Made by a program: the position numbers and the translations under genes
Notes under the pieces: generated by a model
The model's database searches: none
What the model saw: only the letters and a program-made list of their open reading frames with translations
What the model was told of the DNA's origin: nothing
Origin: Bryum argenteum
Taxonomy: Eukaryota; Streptophyta; Bryopsida; Bryales; Bryaceae
DNA: 64,000 nucleotides
NCBI GenBank assembly: GCA_037043015.1
Contig: CM073325.1
Coordinates: 1,056,501 to 1,120,500 of the forward strand
Reading direction: 5' to 3'
In this document: positions 25,472-35,517 of the stretch, piece after piece
How the letters are laid out: every line of letters begins with the position of its first letter
Position numbering within the stretch: position 1 is the first letter of the stretch

Positions 25472-26763
25472 GTTTGGCAATCATAGGGAAAGTTCAAATT
25501 TCGAATACAGCAAAGGTGGAGAATAGTAGAACGAACTTGGTGGAGGAAGAAGGTAGTCGAAGATCACTGACAAGCTAATATTGATGAGATTGGAAAAAGG
25601 ATCGTCCTCCACTATGAGGCACATTAAGGTCGGGATTGGAATGGGGCCGACGCCAAGTGGAAATGACGGCCAATGCATCCTACGTGGCATTTACCACGGC
25701 CCCCACTCCTCATGAAAGCATGAGCATTTGATGACCTGACACTGCCGCCATGGGGTCTCCTTGAACGCCATGGGGTTTGAAAGGGGCAGCCCGAAATTGG
25801 ATCACAGCATCTTTTGGACTTGGGCATCATGAATAGTGCACTTTTTGTAATTGGGCATCATGAATGGACCAATCAATGATGACCTTGCAACCTCATTCAA
25901 GGTTAAGCGCAACCTCATCCTACTTACCACAATCGTTTTAAAGCACAAAATCAGTCATATCCAGAAAATAAACCTTTAGAATACATCATATGGAGTTGAC
26001 CATTTTTGGAATACATCAAAATATTAGTGAGTTCAATAAGAGCTACAGAAAAGAATATGTTGGAAACAAGCCCCGCGGGCATGCTTGGGCGTTTAAGGGG
26101 TAAGGCCACCCCCATTGAGAAGAGGGCTTCCACCTTATACTCGTCCATGAATAGAAAATAAATCAATAATGTCCCCAAGTGTAGCAATTAGCAATCGTGA
26201 AATTCACTGAAGATAGAGACAAGGAAATCGTCTTCGCCCTACCATCTCTAGCCCCAAGAATTCTTTGTGTTCGTCAACACGAAGGGGCCTTGTGTTGAGC
26301 TCATCAGGCCATTTAGGATACGTTGGCCTTAATTTTCAATTGGCCTTGGCCCCAGCCTAAGCCCGACCTCATTTGAGAGGTTTGGGTGCAATGTCAATGG
26401 CTGTTTCATGCTAATAAAACTAATGAAAAGGGTTAAGTTGGATACCGTAAAATACTATCGGCCACCATTCATGTCTAACCTCAATTGTACAGCTCCATTT
26501 GTATGGCCCCATGCTTAAAATTTGGCCTCCACCCCACATTAAACTCGCCCTAACCGACTGGGAAGTGGTGGCTGTCAGTACTAACTTCGTATAGTACTTG
26601 GAAATTAATAGTACTTTCAGGGAAGAGAACGTATTTAATTCAAAAGACAGCGCCGCGGGTTGTTCTAATTCCACCATTCTTATTGTCATTATAAAGAACT
26701 TCCATTTCAGTCATTGCTAAACTGTTTCACATCCAATGACATTGCACATTGACGTAGTCTGTG
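25472..26763. other. Non-coding interior of the giant element; presumed upstream region of the ParB-like/methyltransferase gene
   Basis: No gene is supported. 26056-26110 carries the words GAAACAAGCCCCGCGGGCAT and GGGCGTTTAAGGGGTAA, a degraded half of the small inverted-repeat element seen complete at 49273-49353. The ~150 bases before 26764 are the likely promoter of the plus-strand gene; no strong TATA box is evident. Confidence 0.5.
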
Positions 26764-29700
26764 ATGCCGGAAGCTGTAGAATTAGATCGAAGTAAGCGAT
26801 GTAGAAAGCGAGTTGCAGGGGGAAGGCTATTCTTTTCGAACAAGAGTACTAGGAGACGAATGACGCGCAAGGACAATCAAAGAAGTGCAATGGGGGAAAC
26901 AACAAAAGCTCTTTTGCCTATTCTTGAACACGTTGCAGAAGATTCTCAAAGTGCGCATACAAAACAGCCACCAATCGAGGAACCATCAGATGAGGTTTTC
27001 CAACATTCCTTACTGTTTTGATTGTTGAGTTCGACTTCAATTGCGGTTGTTCTTTGTGTAAACAATTGTTTTGGGGATCCATTACGACTGTTGTAGGTTG
27101 AAATGTTTGTGACCGATTGTTTTGGGGGCTGGCTGTAATTCTACGAGCAGGAATTTGAAAGTGGTGATTCAGGAAGTGACGAAGAATTTGGTGAGTTTTC
27201 ATGTGATAATGATTTACCTTTTCGGCTGATTTGACATGTTAGCTGAGGGTAGTGGAGGGTCACGTCAAGTCGAGGGTAGCATCAGTGATGCGTCACAGCA
27301 GCTTATGATGGCTGTGGCACCTTCTTCGTGACCTAAAACTTGTAGCCGCCTTTTTTTTTTTTTTTTTCTTCTCTTCTCGGCTGCTTGGGCGCTCGTCATT
27401 CACACCGTTCACTCTATGGTTTATCGCTCTCTTACTCAACACGATCACACGCATTTGATTCAGCAATCTATTGCCGCCAAGCCTCTTCAGCTGAATTTTA
27501 AGTTTCATTCAGCCCTAGATCATGAGTTGTTAGTCGTTGTGAGTTTTTAAGATGTTGCAATTGCTGGCTAACGTTGGAGTCGACGCCCAACCTCCTCTGA
27601 TTGAACCAGCAGACACAGCAGATGGGAGAAGGACACAAGAGACACAAAGTACAGCAAGTAAGACTCGTAAACTCTTTTGCTTTAATCTCAGGGTTCCTTC
27701 GCTGTCGGTGGAGCTCACGATCGGAATTCGAGGGTGGAATGGGAGTTGATGCGAAGTGGAAGTTGATGAACACAAGGTATTTTCGAACTCTCTCGTGTTG
27801 CTGTATATGTTCGCAAGAATAAGGGTTTAGCTCAAGTAGGTGTGTTACAGCTGGAACGCATTTCTTGCACGTTTTGTAAACCACTCTTTGCAGCGCTCTT
27901 CATGGTAATGTTGGACCTCGAGACGGTTTTAGGGTTTAGGGTATCGAGTTCCGATTCTCAGAATTCTCTGATCACCATTGTAATCCAGGAATCCTTGGAG
28001 CACAACGAACTGTTCTTGAAAGCAAGCAATAGAACTGGCGCTACTTGGAGCTGTGGAGCCCATGAATGCCCTGTCGGCCACCCGATGCCCCTGGACGATG
28101 CGCAAGCAATCTTGGAAATTGAGCAGGTGTGCAATGCTGAGATGGTGCAGTCGCGGCCTTAAATACCCCATCGGGCACCTGATGGCCAGAGGCACCACCA
28201 GCCCTCGTGGAATTCGAGCATCGTGGAATTCGAGCATCCGAGCACTGGCAGCCTAGAATACCCCGTCGGGCACCCGATGGCCCTCGTCTGGGGTCGAAAC
28301 AGCACCAGCCCTCATGGACAGGGAGCACCAGCGCACGACCCGCTCGGAGTATCGACGGCCTTGAATGCCCCATCGGGCACCCGATGCCCCTAGACGATGC
28401 GCAAGCAATCTTCGAAATTGAGCAGGTGTGCAATGCTGAGATGGTGCAGTCGCGGCCTTAAATACCCCATCGGGCACCTGATGGCCAGGGGCACCACCAG
28501 CCCTCGTGGAATTCGAGCATCGTGGAATTCGAGCATCCGAGCACTGGCAGCCTAGAATACCCCGTCGGGCACCCGATGGCCCTCGTCTGGGGTCGAAACA
28601 GCACCAGCCCTCATGGACAGGGAGCACCAGCGCACGACCCGCTCGGAGTATCGACGGCCTTGAATGCCCCATCGGGCACCCGATGGCGCTGGACGTGGCG
28701 CAAAGTACCACACGCTGTCGAGGGCTTCGAGCACTCGAGGAAGTTTTGAGTTGGAGCAGTGGCGGCGTAAAGTACCCCATCAGGCACCCGATGGCGCTGG
28801 ACGTGGCGCGAGGCACCACCAGCACTCCTGCACATTGAGAAGGATTAGAAGACTGTAATGGACCAGTGCAGTATTGAATTCCCCATCGGGCACCCGATGG
28901 TCAGGGACGTGGCGCGGGGCACCGAACACAGCGTAGAAATCGAGTCAATAGAGGCCTTAGTCATGACGCTAGATGGGCAGCCGAAATCCCATCGGGTACC
29001 TGATGGGGTCCTTCTATGGAATTTCATTCCACGGATGCGGCACTGTAGACGCTATATCAGCAGGCATAATGGCCACCTCATGTGGTAAGTAATAATCATC
29101 GTTCATAGCATAAGTACTAGAAAATCGTTAAATTTTGACTGTGAATGGCTTCAAGGACCCCATCGGGCACCCGATGATGAACTATTTGGTCATTTGTTTA
29201 GTCAGATTCTTGGAAAGTACCCCCCTTTACTTCGAAGCTTGGTATATTCCGTTGAGACTCACCGATTTCTAACAATTTACTTTGATTATGCAGACCTTTC
29301 CTACCCCATCGGGCACCCGACCCCTCCTCACCTACAAAAGCGCGCTGGAGTTGGGGTGACGGGGGCGGGGCATTGGGGCGCAAAGTCACCCATCGGGCGC
29401 CCGACCCCCTTCCTAGGTGGCCTTTCGCCAAGCTGGGGGCGAGCGGCTTGCGGGGCTTGTGGGGCCAAGGTCACCCCATCGGGCGCCCGACCCCCACCCC
29501 AGCGGGCCTTAGTCCAACGCTGGGGGCGTGAGAGGGCGGGGCGTGGGGGCCCAAGGGCAGCCCCATCGGGTGCCCGACCCCCTCCCTTGCTGGCTTTAGG
29601 CGCGGACTGGGGCCTCATGAGGGCAGGGCGTGGGGGCCCAAGGGCACCCCATCGGGCGCCCGACCCCCTCGTTGTTCAGGCGTCATTCAACTTGGATATC

Positions 29701-32700
29701 AGCAATCAACTCCCACATTCTACCCTCGGATCCATCAGCGGGATCAGCTTTCCATCAGCAATGTACTCACGTTCTTGTCTTATTCTACAAAATTATTAAC
29801 CTCAATCTTATGCTGTCCAGATGAAATCGAAGAGCATGTGGAGTTCGAAGCAGAGTCTGCACATAAGAACACTGATGTCGGAACTCCGGCTCCTCCGAGT
29901 CAACATGATCTCAGACAACAGGGAAGAAAGGTGAGGACGTGGGTGGTCAACGATCGCGATGCAGGGAGAATGTTGGAGAGTTTAGCACACCCGTTGAGGA
30001 GACCCAGAGAGCTGTGGAGACAGAGCCTGATGAGGTATCTCCATCTGAGGAGAGGCGCACAGCAGTGGGCAGCGTCGATGAAGGTGGAGGTGGCGCGGGG
30101 GCTACGCGCACAGCAGAGGAGAGCGTGGTTGAAGGTGATGTAGTCGATACTGCTGCCATTCCTTTGACAGAGGCTGAGGTTGAGGAGAAGCTCGATAGTC
30201 TTGTAAGCCAACAAGCAGTACACACTGCATCCCGGGTCGATGCTCTGCGGTTTAAACCCAAGGAGAAGTCACGTCTCAACATACCTCTCTGCCGGCTGAA
30301 GGGGCTAACAGCTGTACGACCAGCAATGAAGGATGACATCGAGCTTCTTCAAAGTCGATTTGTCAATGGAGGGTACATCGAGGGTTCAGCTGTCTTCTAC
30401 GTTGCAGCCGAGGACGACGATGGCATTTCCCATGATGTAACTGAGGAGGAAATGCGGTCTTGGAGCGACAATTGGCGTACGGTGAACAATGAGTTCGAGC
30501 AGAAGTTGAAAGCAGATCCAGTGTTGCAACAATTTTCAAATAAAATGTTTAGTGTTTGGGATGGCAATCACAGGTTGCAGGCCTGGCTTCCAGTCATCAA
30601 CAAGAAGCACGGAGATGACATTCGATGGCATTATTCAGTTGATTGCATGCTTTTGGATGTCAAGGGCAGAGTCATGGACACCCTTTCCATGCTCTATGAC
30701 ATAAATCTGTAAGTTTGCGTCAATATTCGTTTCAGCAGATCTAATATGATAATGAACGCACCTCTAACTTCGGACCTTTTTCCAGGCGCAATGAAAACAG
30801 CCATGTCAAGGAGAACATTGTGCATAAGTTGTACCGACTTTACGCAATTGGGAAGAAGCCACTCGAATATTTCAGAGGCTTGGTATCAGAGCTTGATTAC
30901 CAAAAGGCTGAGAACAAAACTGTACGCACTTGGTACTCGCTTACTATTCCAGGGCTGATGAACTTCCTTTACAAGGTTAGTCAACACAACACTAATCCAA
31001 GTTAAGCTCATTGCCTCGAAGTCCATTGTGCCTTTAACATCAATACACTGATGTACAAAACGAGATAGCAGGGGCGGCCGAGGCAGCAGCTAAGACATTT
31101 GAGAAGAAGTTCCCAAACAAGGACGACTGGACAGACCAAGGGGTTGACGACCACGTCAACAAGCTTATTTCGAGAAAACGAAATTATTTGGAGAACGAGG
31201 TTAAAAAGCTGCTCCCAATTTGTGACGACAAGTACAAGGGCAAATTCATTGAGAAGGTGAAGGAGCATTACGAGACGTTCCACCCACCGGAAATGCTCAT
31301 CGAGAAACTATATAGTTTTGCAACCTCCGCGATGGACGTCAACTCCAAGCTGTTGTGGCTGGACAGGTGGAATTGGAACCCGAAGTCCAGAGAAGAACTG
31401 AAATTTCCCAAGCAGAAGTTTTCAGATGAACAGTGGACTTCCTTCTTAAACAAAGCCACTTTTTGGGCACAGGTAATTTATCAATTTGCCTTACGTAATT
31501 TCAAATGAGATTTTAAAATTCTTATTTGAAGCCAGCACTAGACAGCTTTGTAATCCAGCGTTTCTTTGGATCTTGCAGATCTCGGAGGATTGTCAGACCC
31601 AACTTGTTGCTGCTCTGAAGGTGTTGAGGGTGGATGTCGATTACAAACCCCCGGGACGTGCCCCAATTTTTGAAATCCAGGACTACGTCGAGCACATGCG
31701 ATGCAGACTGTGGGTGCCAGCATTCTACCGGGAATTTCGTCCAAAGGTGGATGGAGTCAACAATTTAGTTGGCGTTTACAAGGGATACAAACCTGAAAAT
31801 CAGCTTGGTTTCAAAGAGGCATCCAAACGAGTTTTGTATCGTTACTTCAAACATGTCCTGCTTCAAGCGAACGCTGTGCCCTATCTGCCTTCTTATTTTG
31901 AGAACTGGACTGACCCTTCACAGGACACTTGCATGTACACCACAGCAATCCGAACCATGTACGGACCGCAGCATTTCGACTACTGTGGCTGGTATTTAGA
32001 TTGCGAGAGAAACAAGTGTCCAAGTTGGGAAGTGGAGAGACTGAACAGCATCGAACCAGGCTTCTTGCAAAACAAGGACGTGGTTGACTTGGACGAAGGA
32101 GAAGTGAGCACGCCACCAGCAGAGCATGTTAAGAAGTCAAGAAAACGCCTCAGAAAGGCTGAGGTGGCGGCCGAGAATCCTGCTCCGGCCCCTATGGCGC
32201 CAACGGGGTCGACACCAGCACTTGCAGTGGATGCACCAGCATTAGTACAACCTCTACCCGCCGATATCGAAGCACACGAATCCCAGCCTCCTGAATCTCA
32301 GTTAGAACAGGAGCATCAGCACCCGAGGCAGCAACGACGCAATCTCCAAGTCCTGCTCTCCGATGATGACGACGACGAACAAGTCACTCCAGCCGAGCGA
32401 CCACATCCAGTAACGCCCGTCTCTCTGCCTGGAGAGTCCTCCAAACAAAAACGAGCGAAGACCGGCCGTAGAGAGTTGTCATATTCTCCTGCCCCCTCCA
32501 TTCAGCATTGCCCGAAAACGATGCTGCGAATGATGGTGGATCCACAGCAGGTTCGCACAAAATCTACGTCGAGGTGCCTCATCATCAACGATTCTTTCGT
32601 CCGGTGGATGGAGCTCGCTCAGATGAAGCAACCCTTTCCCAAAGAATACGAGGACATGAAGTCCTTCTTGGCTGAGGTAATTATTCTAAGCTTTAGTCTG

Positions 32701-34063
32701 CCGACAAGGTACCTTCTGTTGCTACTAACTGAGTTCACATGGATTCCAGGTGGTGCAGGGGAGGAAGCTTTACAAAGATGGGAAGGTGATGGTGCCAGAT
32801 AAGGAGCCAGTCAGAGCCGTCGACCTCATTATTGCAGATTACCCAGATGGTCTGCGAGTGCCCGGTGTGTCCGATCCACCCCATGTTGTTCCAAATTGGA
32901 ATGAGCACAACTCTTCCTTCTTGAAGACTGTCATGCAATACTCAGCCAAGTTCATGCATGATGATGCTGCCATGCTCCTGTTCTACCCCGAGTCCTCAAA
33001 GATCAAGAAGGAAATTTCGTCGTATTACAAGAACTACAAGCTCAAGATGTTTGACGAGTGGAACGTGTTTCAGACGCTTCCACTTGCGAGTCACGTCAAC
33101 ACTTCCAAAACAGTAAGTTGACCATTTCTCAATCTTCGAATTATTTTCAATCCCTGTCAATTTCCAGTTCCTTTTTGTGTACCTAATTTCAAAGTTGTAA
33201 TTTGCAGACAAATATGTTCAAAGCAATTCTCCTTGTTCGTTCACTCGATAAGAAGATTGCTAGGCAGCCGAAGCCACTCGAAATCAACCCCGACCAATAT
33301 GTTCCAGACGTTGATCTACGCAACGATGACATGCTCTACAATCTTCTTGGCGCAGATGACATTGTGTGCCGGAATTCTGATAGTAAACCATGGCGTGGTG
33401 CGAAGCAGAAGTCCACGCTCCTATTGAAAGCCATTATTCACGGAATTTGCCCCATCAGTGGCACAATTGTGGACTTCAAGACCGGAGTGGGTAAGATTCT
33501 TCACTATCTTCCAAGTTTCTTATTGACTTACGATTTGGAAGTACTAAATAGGGATTGGAATGCAGGATCCTCCGTTGCTGCAGCTATGAGTCTCAATCGC
33601 AACATTTTTGCCATGGAGAGTGAGTCAAAGCTCTATGAAGAGGTCCTAATACCCCTCCAAGCATCGCTGCCAGAAACACCGGAATCACCACCCAATAATA
33701 CGGACAGAGCAACGTCAGTTGAGATGGAAGAATCACCGGTTTCGGATGCACCCTTCGAGTCCTGCTGTAAGTAAGTTTTCCCAAAGTTAACAAATGTCTG
33801 CAATATTGGCCCATGAATCTGACATCGTCATTTTTGTTTGCAGTTTTATGACTCCGCCACTTACACCAAGAAAGCGAGGAATCCAGTTTTTGTTTCGAAC
33901 TCCATCACCTTCGTTTAGGCTTCCCTGCTATGCTGCATCAATGGCCGTTGCTTTCTCTAGCGTAGTTTCGGATTCCAGTGACGGAATTAGTCCACCACCA
34001 CGTCTGCGTTGTCAAGTTAGGCAGTATTTGGATTTGAGTGCTGCAGAGTCAGACTCTACATAG
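26764..34063 (+). CDS. ParB/sulfiredoxin-like domain fused to a permuted amino-methyltransferase-like domain
   Basis: Exons supported by phase: 26764-26994, 27151-27190, an acidic exon from 27243 (end unclear), one ending at 27657, 29821-~29930, then ~29939-30708, 30786-30975, 31065-31472, 31579-32676, 32750-33112, 33208-33490, 33566-33770, 33844-34063. From 29939 on, the frame stays open through every splice for ~1178 residues. The ParB-like domain (30235-30708) has IPLCRLKGL and the hallmark VWDGNHRLQAW. A basic and acidic linker follows in 32100-32500. The methyltransferase-like part has motif order IV then I, as in the beta class: DLIIADYPDG (~32824-32853) where DPPY is usual, then QKSTLLLKAI and VDFKTGVGSSVAAAM (33469-33600) ending NIFAMESE. 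The changed DPPY makes catalysis doubtful. Eukaryotic introns exclude contamination. One frame change near 29930 is unresolved. It probably lies in the nucleus; its substrate is unknown. Confidence 0.75.
28072..29663 (+). repeat. Left array of palindromic GC-rich repeats, 16 units, inside an intron
   Basis: The core is CATCGGGCACCCGATG in the first eleven units and ATCGGGCGCCCGACCCC in the last five. Cores start near 28072, 28169, 28264, 28371, 28468, 28563, 28670, 28768, 28884, 28990, 29161, 29307, 29391, 29477, 29564 and 29650, so the spacing is 84-171 bases, mostly about 100. A 299-base higher-order unit is repeated almost exactly (from 28094 and from 28393). The array lies within the 27658-29820 intron. 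Frames open across it on both strands are by-products of the repeat. Confidence 0.9.
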
Positions 34064-34329
34064 ACCTACGGACAACGTTTTTAATTTTTAAATATCTTTG
34101 TATCTGCCCCTGTTGAGTAATTCCATTTTTACCATATGCAACTTCTATGTCTTGCAAATTCCATGCACTGGATGGGGGCAGCGCTTGGTGTTTGTTCACG
34201 CGGTGTGTGCACTGGGCCCTTACCCAAGGAGTTGCCTCAAAGAACTGCTCAAGGGGCCCCAAAGATCGCCCGGCCACTTTGGCCGCGAGCCGCGAGCCGC
34301 CGCACGACAATGGCGTCGTCGTCTTTGCG

Positions 34330-34720
34330 CGTGGGGCCCCAAGGCACCCCATCGCGCGCCCGACCCCCACCCCAGCTGCCCATGGGGGCGGGGAGTGAGG
34401 GGGCCACCCTGAGGTGCGCCCGACCCCCACTCCAGGCGACGGGGCGCCCGACCCCCACCTTACTTTAGGGGGCGGGGCGTGGGGGCTTCAAGCCACCCCA
34501 TCGGGCGCCCGACCCCCACCCCAGCTGGGGCCAAGCTGGGGCTTCAGGGGGGCAGGGCGTAGGGGCCCCAGGCCACCCCATCGGGCGCCCGACCCCCACC
34601 CCAGCTGGGGCCAAGCTGGGGCCTCAGGGGAGTAGGGCGTGGGGGCCCCAGGCCACCCCATCGGGCGCCCGACCCCCACCCCAGCCGCAGTAAGGCGTTG
34701 GCCCAAGGGGGCGCGGGGCC
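34330..34720 (+). repeat. Right array of the same palindromic repeat, downstream of the gene
   Basis: Clear cores lie at about 34350 (with one changed base), 34500, 34580 and 34660, and degraded ones near 34410 and 34441. They are in the same orientation as the left array and closest to its last units: ATCGGGCGCCCGACCCCCAC followed by CCCAGC. The period is 80 bases. Very G+C-rich filler (GGGGCGTGGGGGC) lies between the cores. It begins ~270 bases after the stop codon of the ParB-like/methyltransferase gene. Confidence 0.88.
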
Positions 34721-34904
34721 CTAGTGGGCGTGGGGGCGAGGGGCCCAAGGGGCGCTTGGGCGTGGGGACGTTGGGGCGTGGGTAGGTGGATCCGTGGGGG
34801 CGTCGAATGCCTCCTCATTTTTATTAAATTTCACTGCTTTCAATGGACTGCTTGCAATGTATATCTTCACAAAAAACTACATTAATATTACTGAGTCCAC
34901 ATTA

Positions 34905-35200
34905 TTAGAGACGTTTTACCTTAAACAGTAATTTGTCACGGTCATAGGCACTCCAAACCACGATTTTACACATTCCTTCTTCCTTCTCTTGGTCATCAAA
35001 TCGTTCATTATTCCACCCCAAATTTCTAAACTACCATATATATGACGTCAGCCCTAATTCCTATAAAACATAATTAGAGACTTTCTAATTTAAACCGTAA
35101 CATGTCACGGTCATAAGCACCCTATACCACGGTTATACACACTCCTTTTAAAAACACTTAGTCATCATATCGTTCATTATTCAACCAAAATTGGAGCAAC
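34905..35200 (+). repeat. Subterminal direct repeat near the right end
   Basis: Two units start about 34907 and 35080. Both read GTCACGGTCATA.GCAC, then CCACG.TT.TACACA, then GTCATCA.ATCGTTCATTATT, at the same internal spacing, ~173 bases apart. They lie just inside the right terminal inverted repeat of the giant element. Confidence 0.75.
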
Positions 35201-35242
35201 GTCTACTTTATTTCAACTAAAAGCAAATACCCTCATAATTGG

Positions 35243-35380
35243 TCCAAACAACTTGACCCAAATTCAGTCATAACTTCCCTCTAAGAACGGAAAACTGCTC
35301 ACAAAAATCTGCTCACCGCTCATGAAAGTCTGCTCACCGCTCACGGAAATCTGCTCACTGCACGCACCGTAGCAATCCTG
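35243..35380 (-). repeat. Right terminal inverted repeat
   Basis: The inverse complement of the end reads CAGGATTGCTACGGTGCGTG followed by CAGTGAG, matching the left end. Further in are three TCTGCTCAC words and TCCAAACAACTTGACCC, the inverse counterpart of the left inner block. Confidence 0.78.
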
Positions 35381-35390
35381 TATCAACGAC
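35381..35390. repeat. Target-site duplication, right
   Basis: TATCAACGAC, identical to 21095-21104. Confidence 0.8.
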
Positions 35391-35517
35391 TAGCCAGCAG
35401 GTGGATGGCTGCAGCATCCGATCATTCAGATTACACAACCAAAGTAGACTTAACGGTAGAAAATGCAGTCATCAGACTGAAAAACCTAAGGGTCAAATGG
35501 AGTAAGATTACAATAAA

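Larger units (their letters stand above)
21095..35390. mobile_element. Giant Mutator-like element carrying a ParB-like/methyltransferase gene
   Basis: The 10-bp word TATCAACGAC stands directly outside both ends (21095-21104, 35381-35390), as expected for a MULE target duplication of 9-11 bp. The first 27 bases (21105-21131) and the inverse complement of the last 27 (35354-35380) agree at 20 positions, including the shared CGGTGCGTGC. The match continues inward: GTGAGCAGA-type words are common to both ends, and GGGTCAACTGTTTAGGA at 21239-21255 pairs with the inverse of 35243-35259. So the inverted repeats are about 140-150 bp. The interior holds a MULE-like transposase pseudogene (minus), a ParB-like/methyltransferase gene (plus) and palindromic repeat arrays. 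The perfect duplication suggests a fairly recent insertion, although the transposase copy is dead. Confidence 0.82.

Noticed and set aside
28041..28858. Several long overlapping open frames on both strands (up to 190 codons)
   Set aside because: They are translations of the palindromic GC-rich repeat in all frames; the same phrases recur with the repeat and no domain or codon bias is present.
28072..29663. CRISPR-like look of evenly spaced palindromic repeats
   Set aside because: Spacers are themselves repeated and vary in length, repeats diverge gradually, there are no cas genes, and the setting is a plant nuclear intron.
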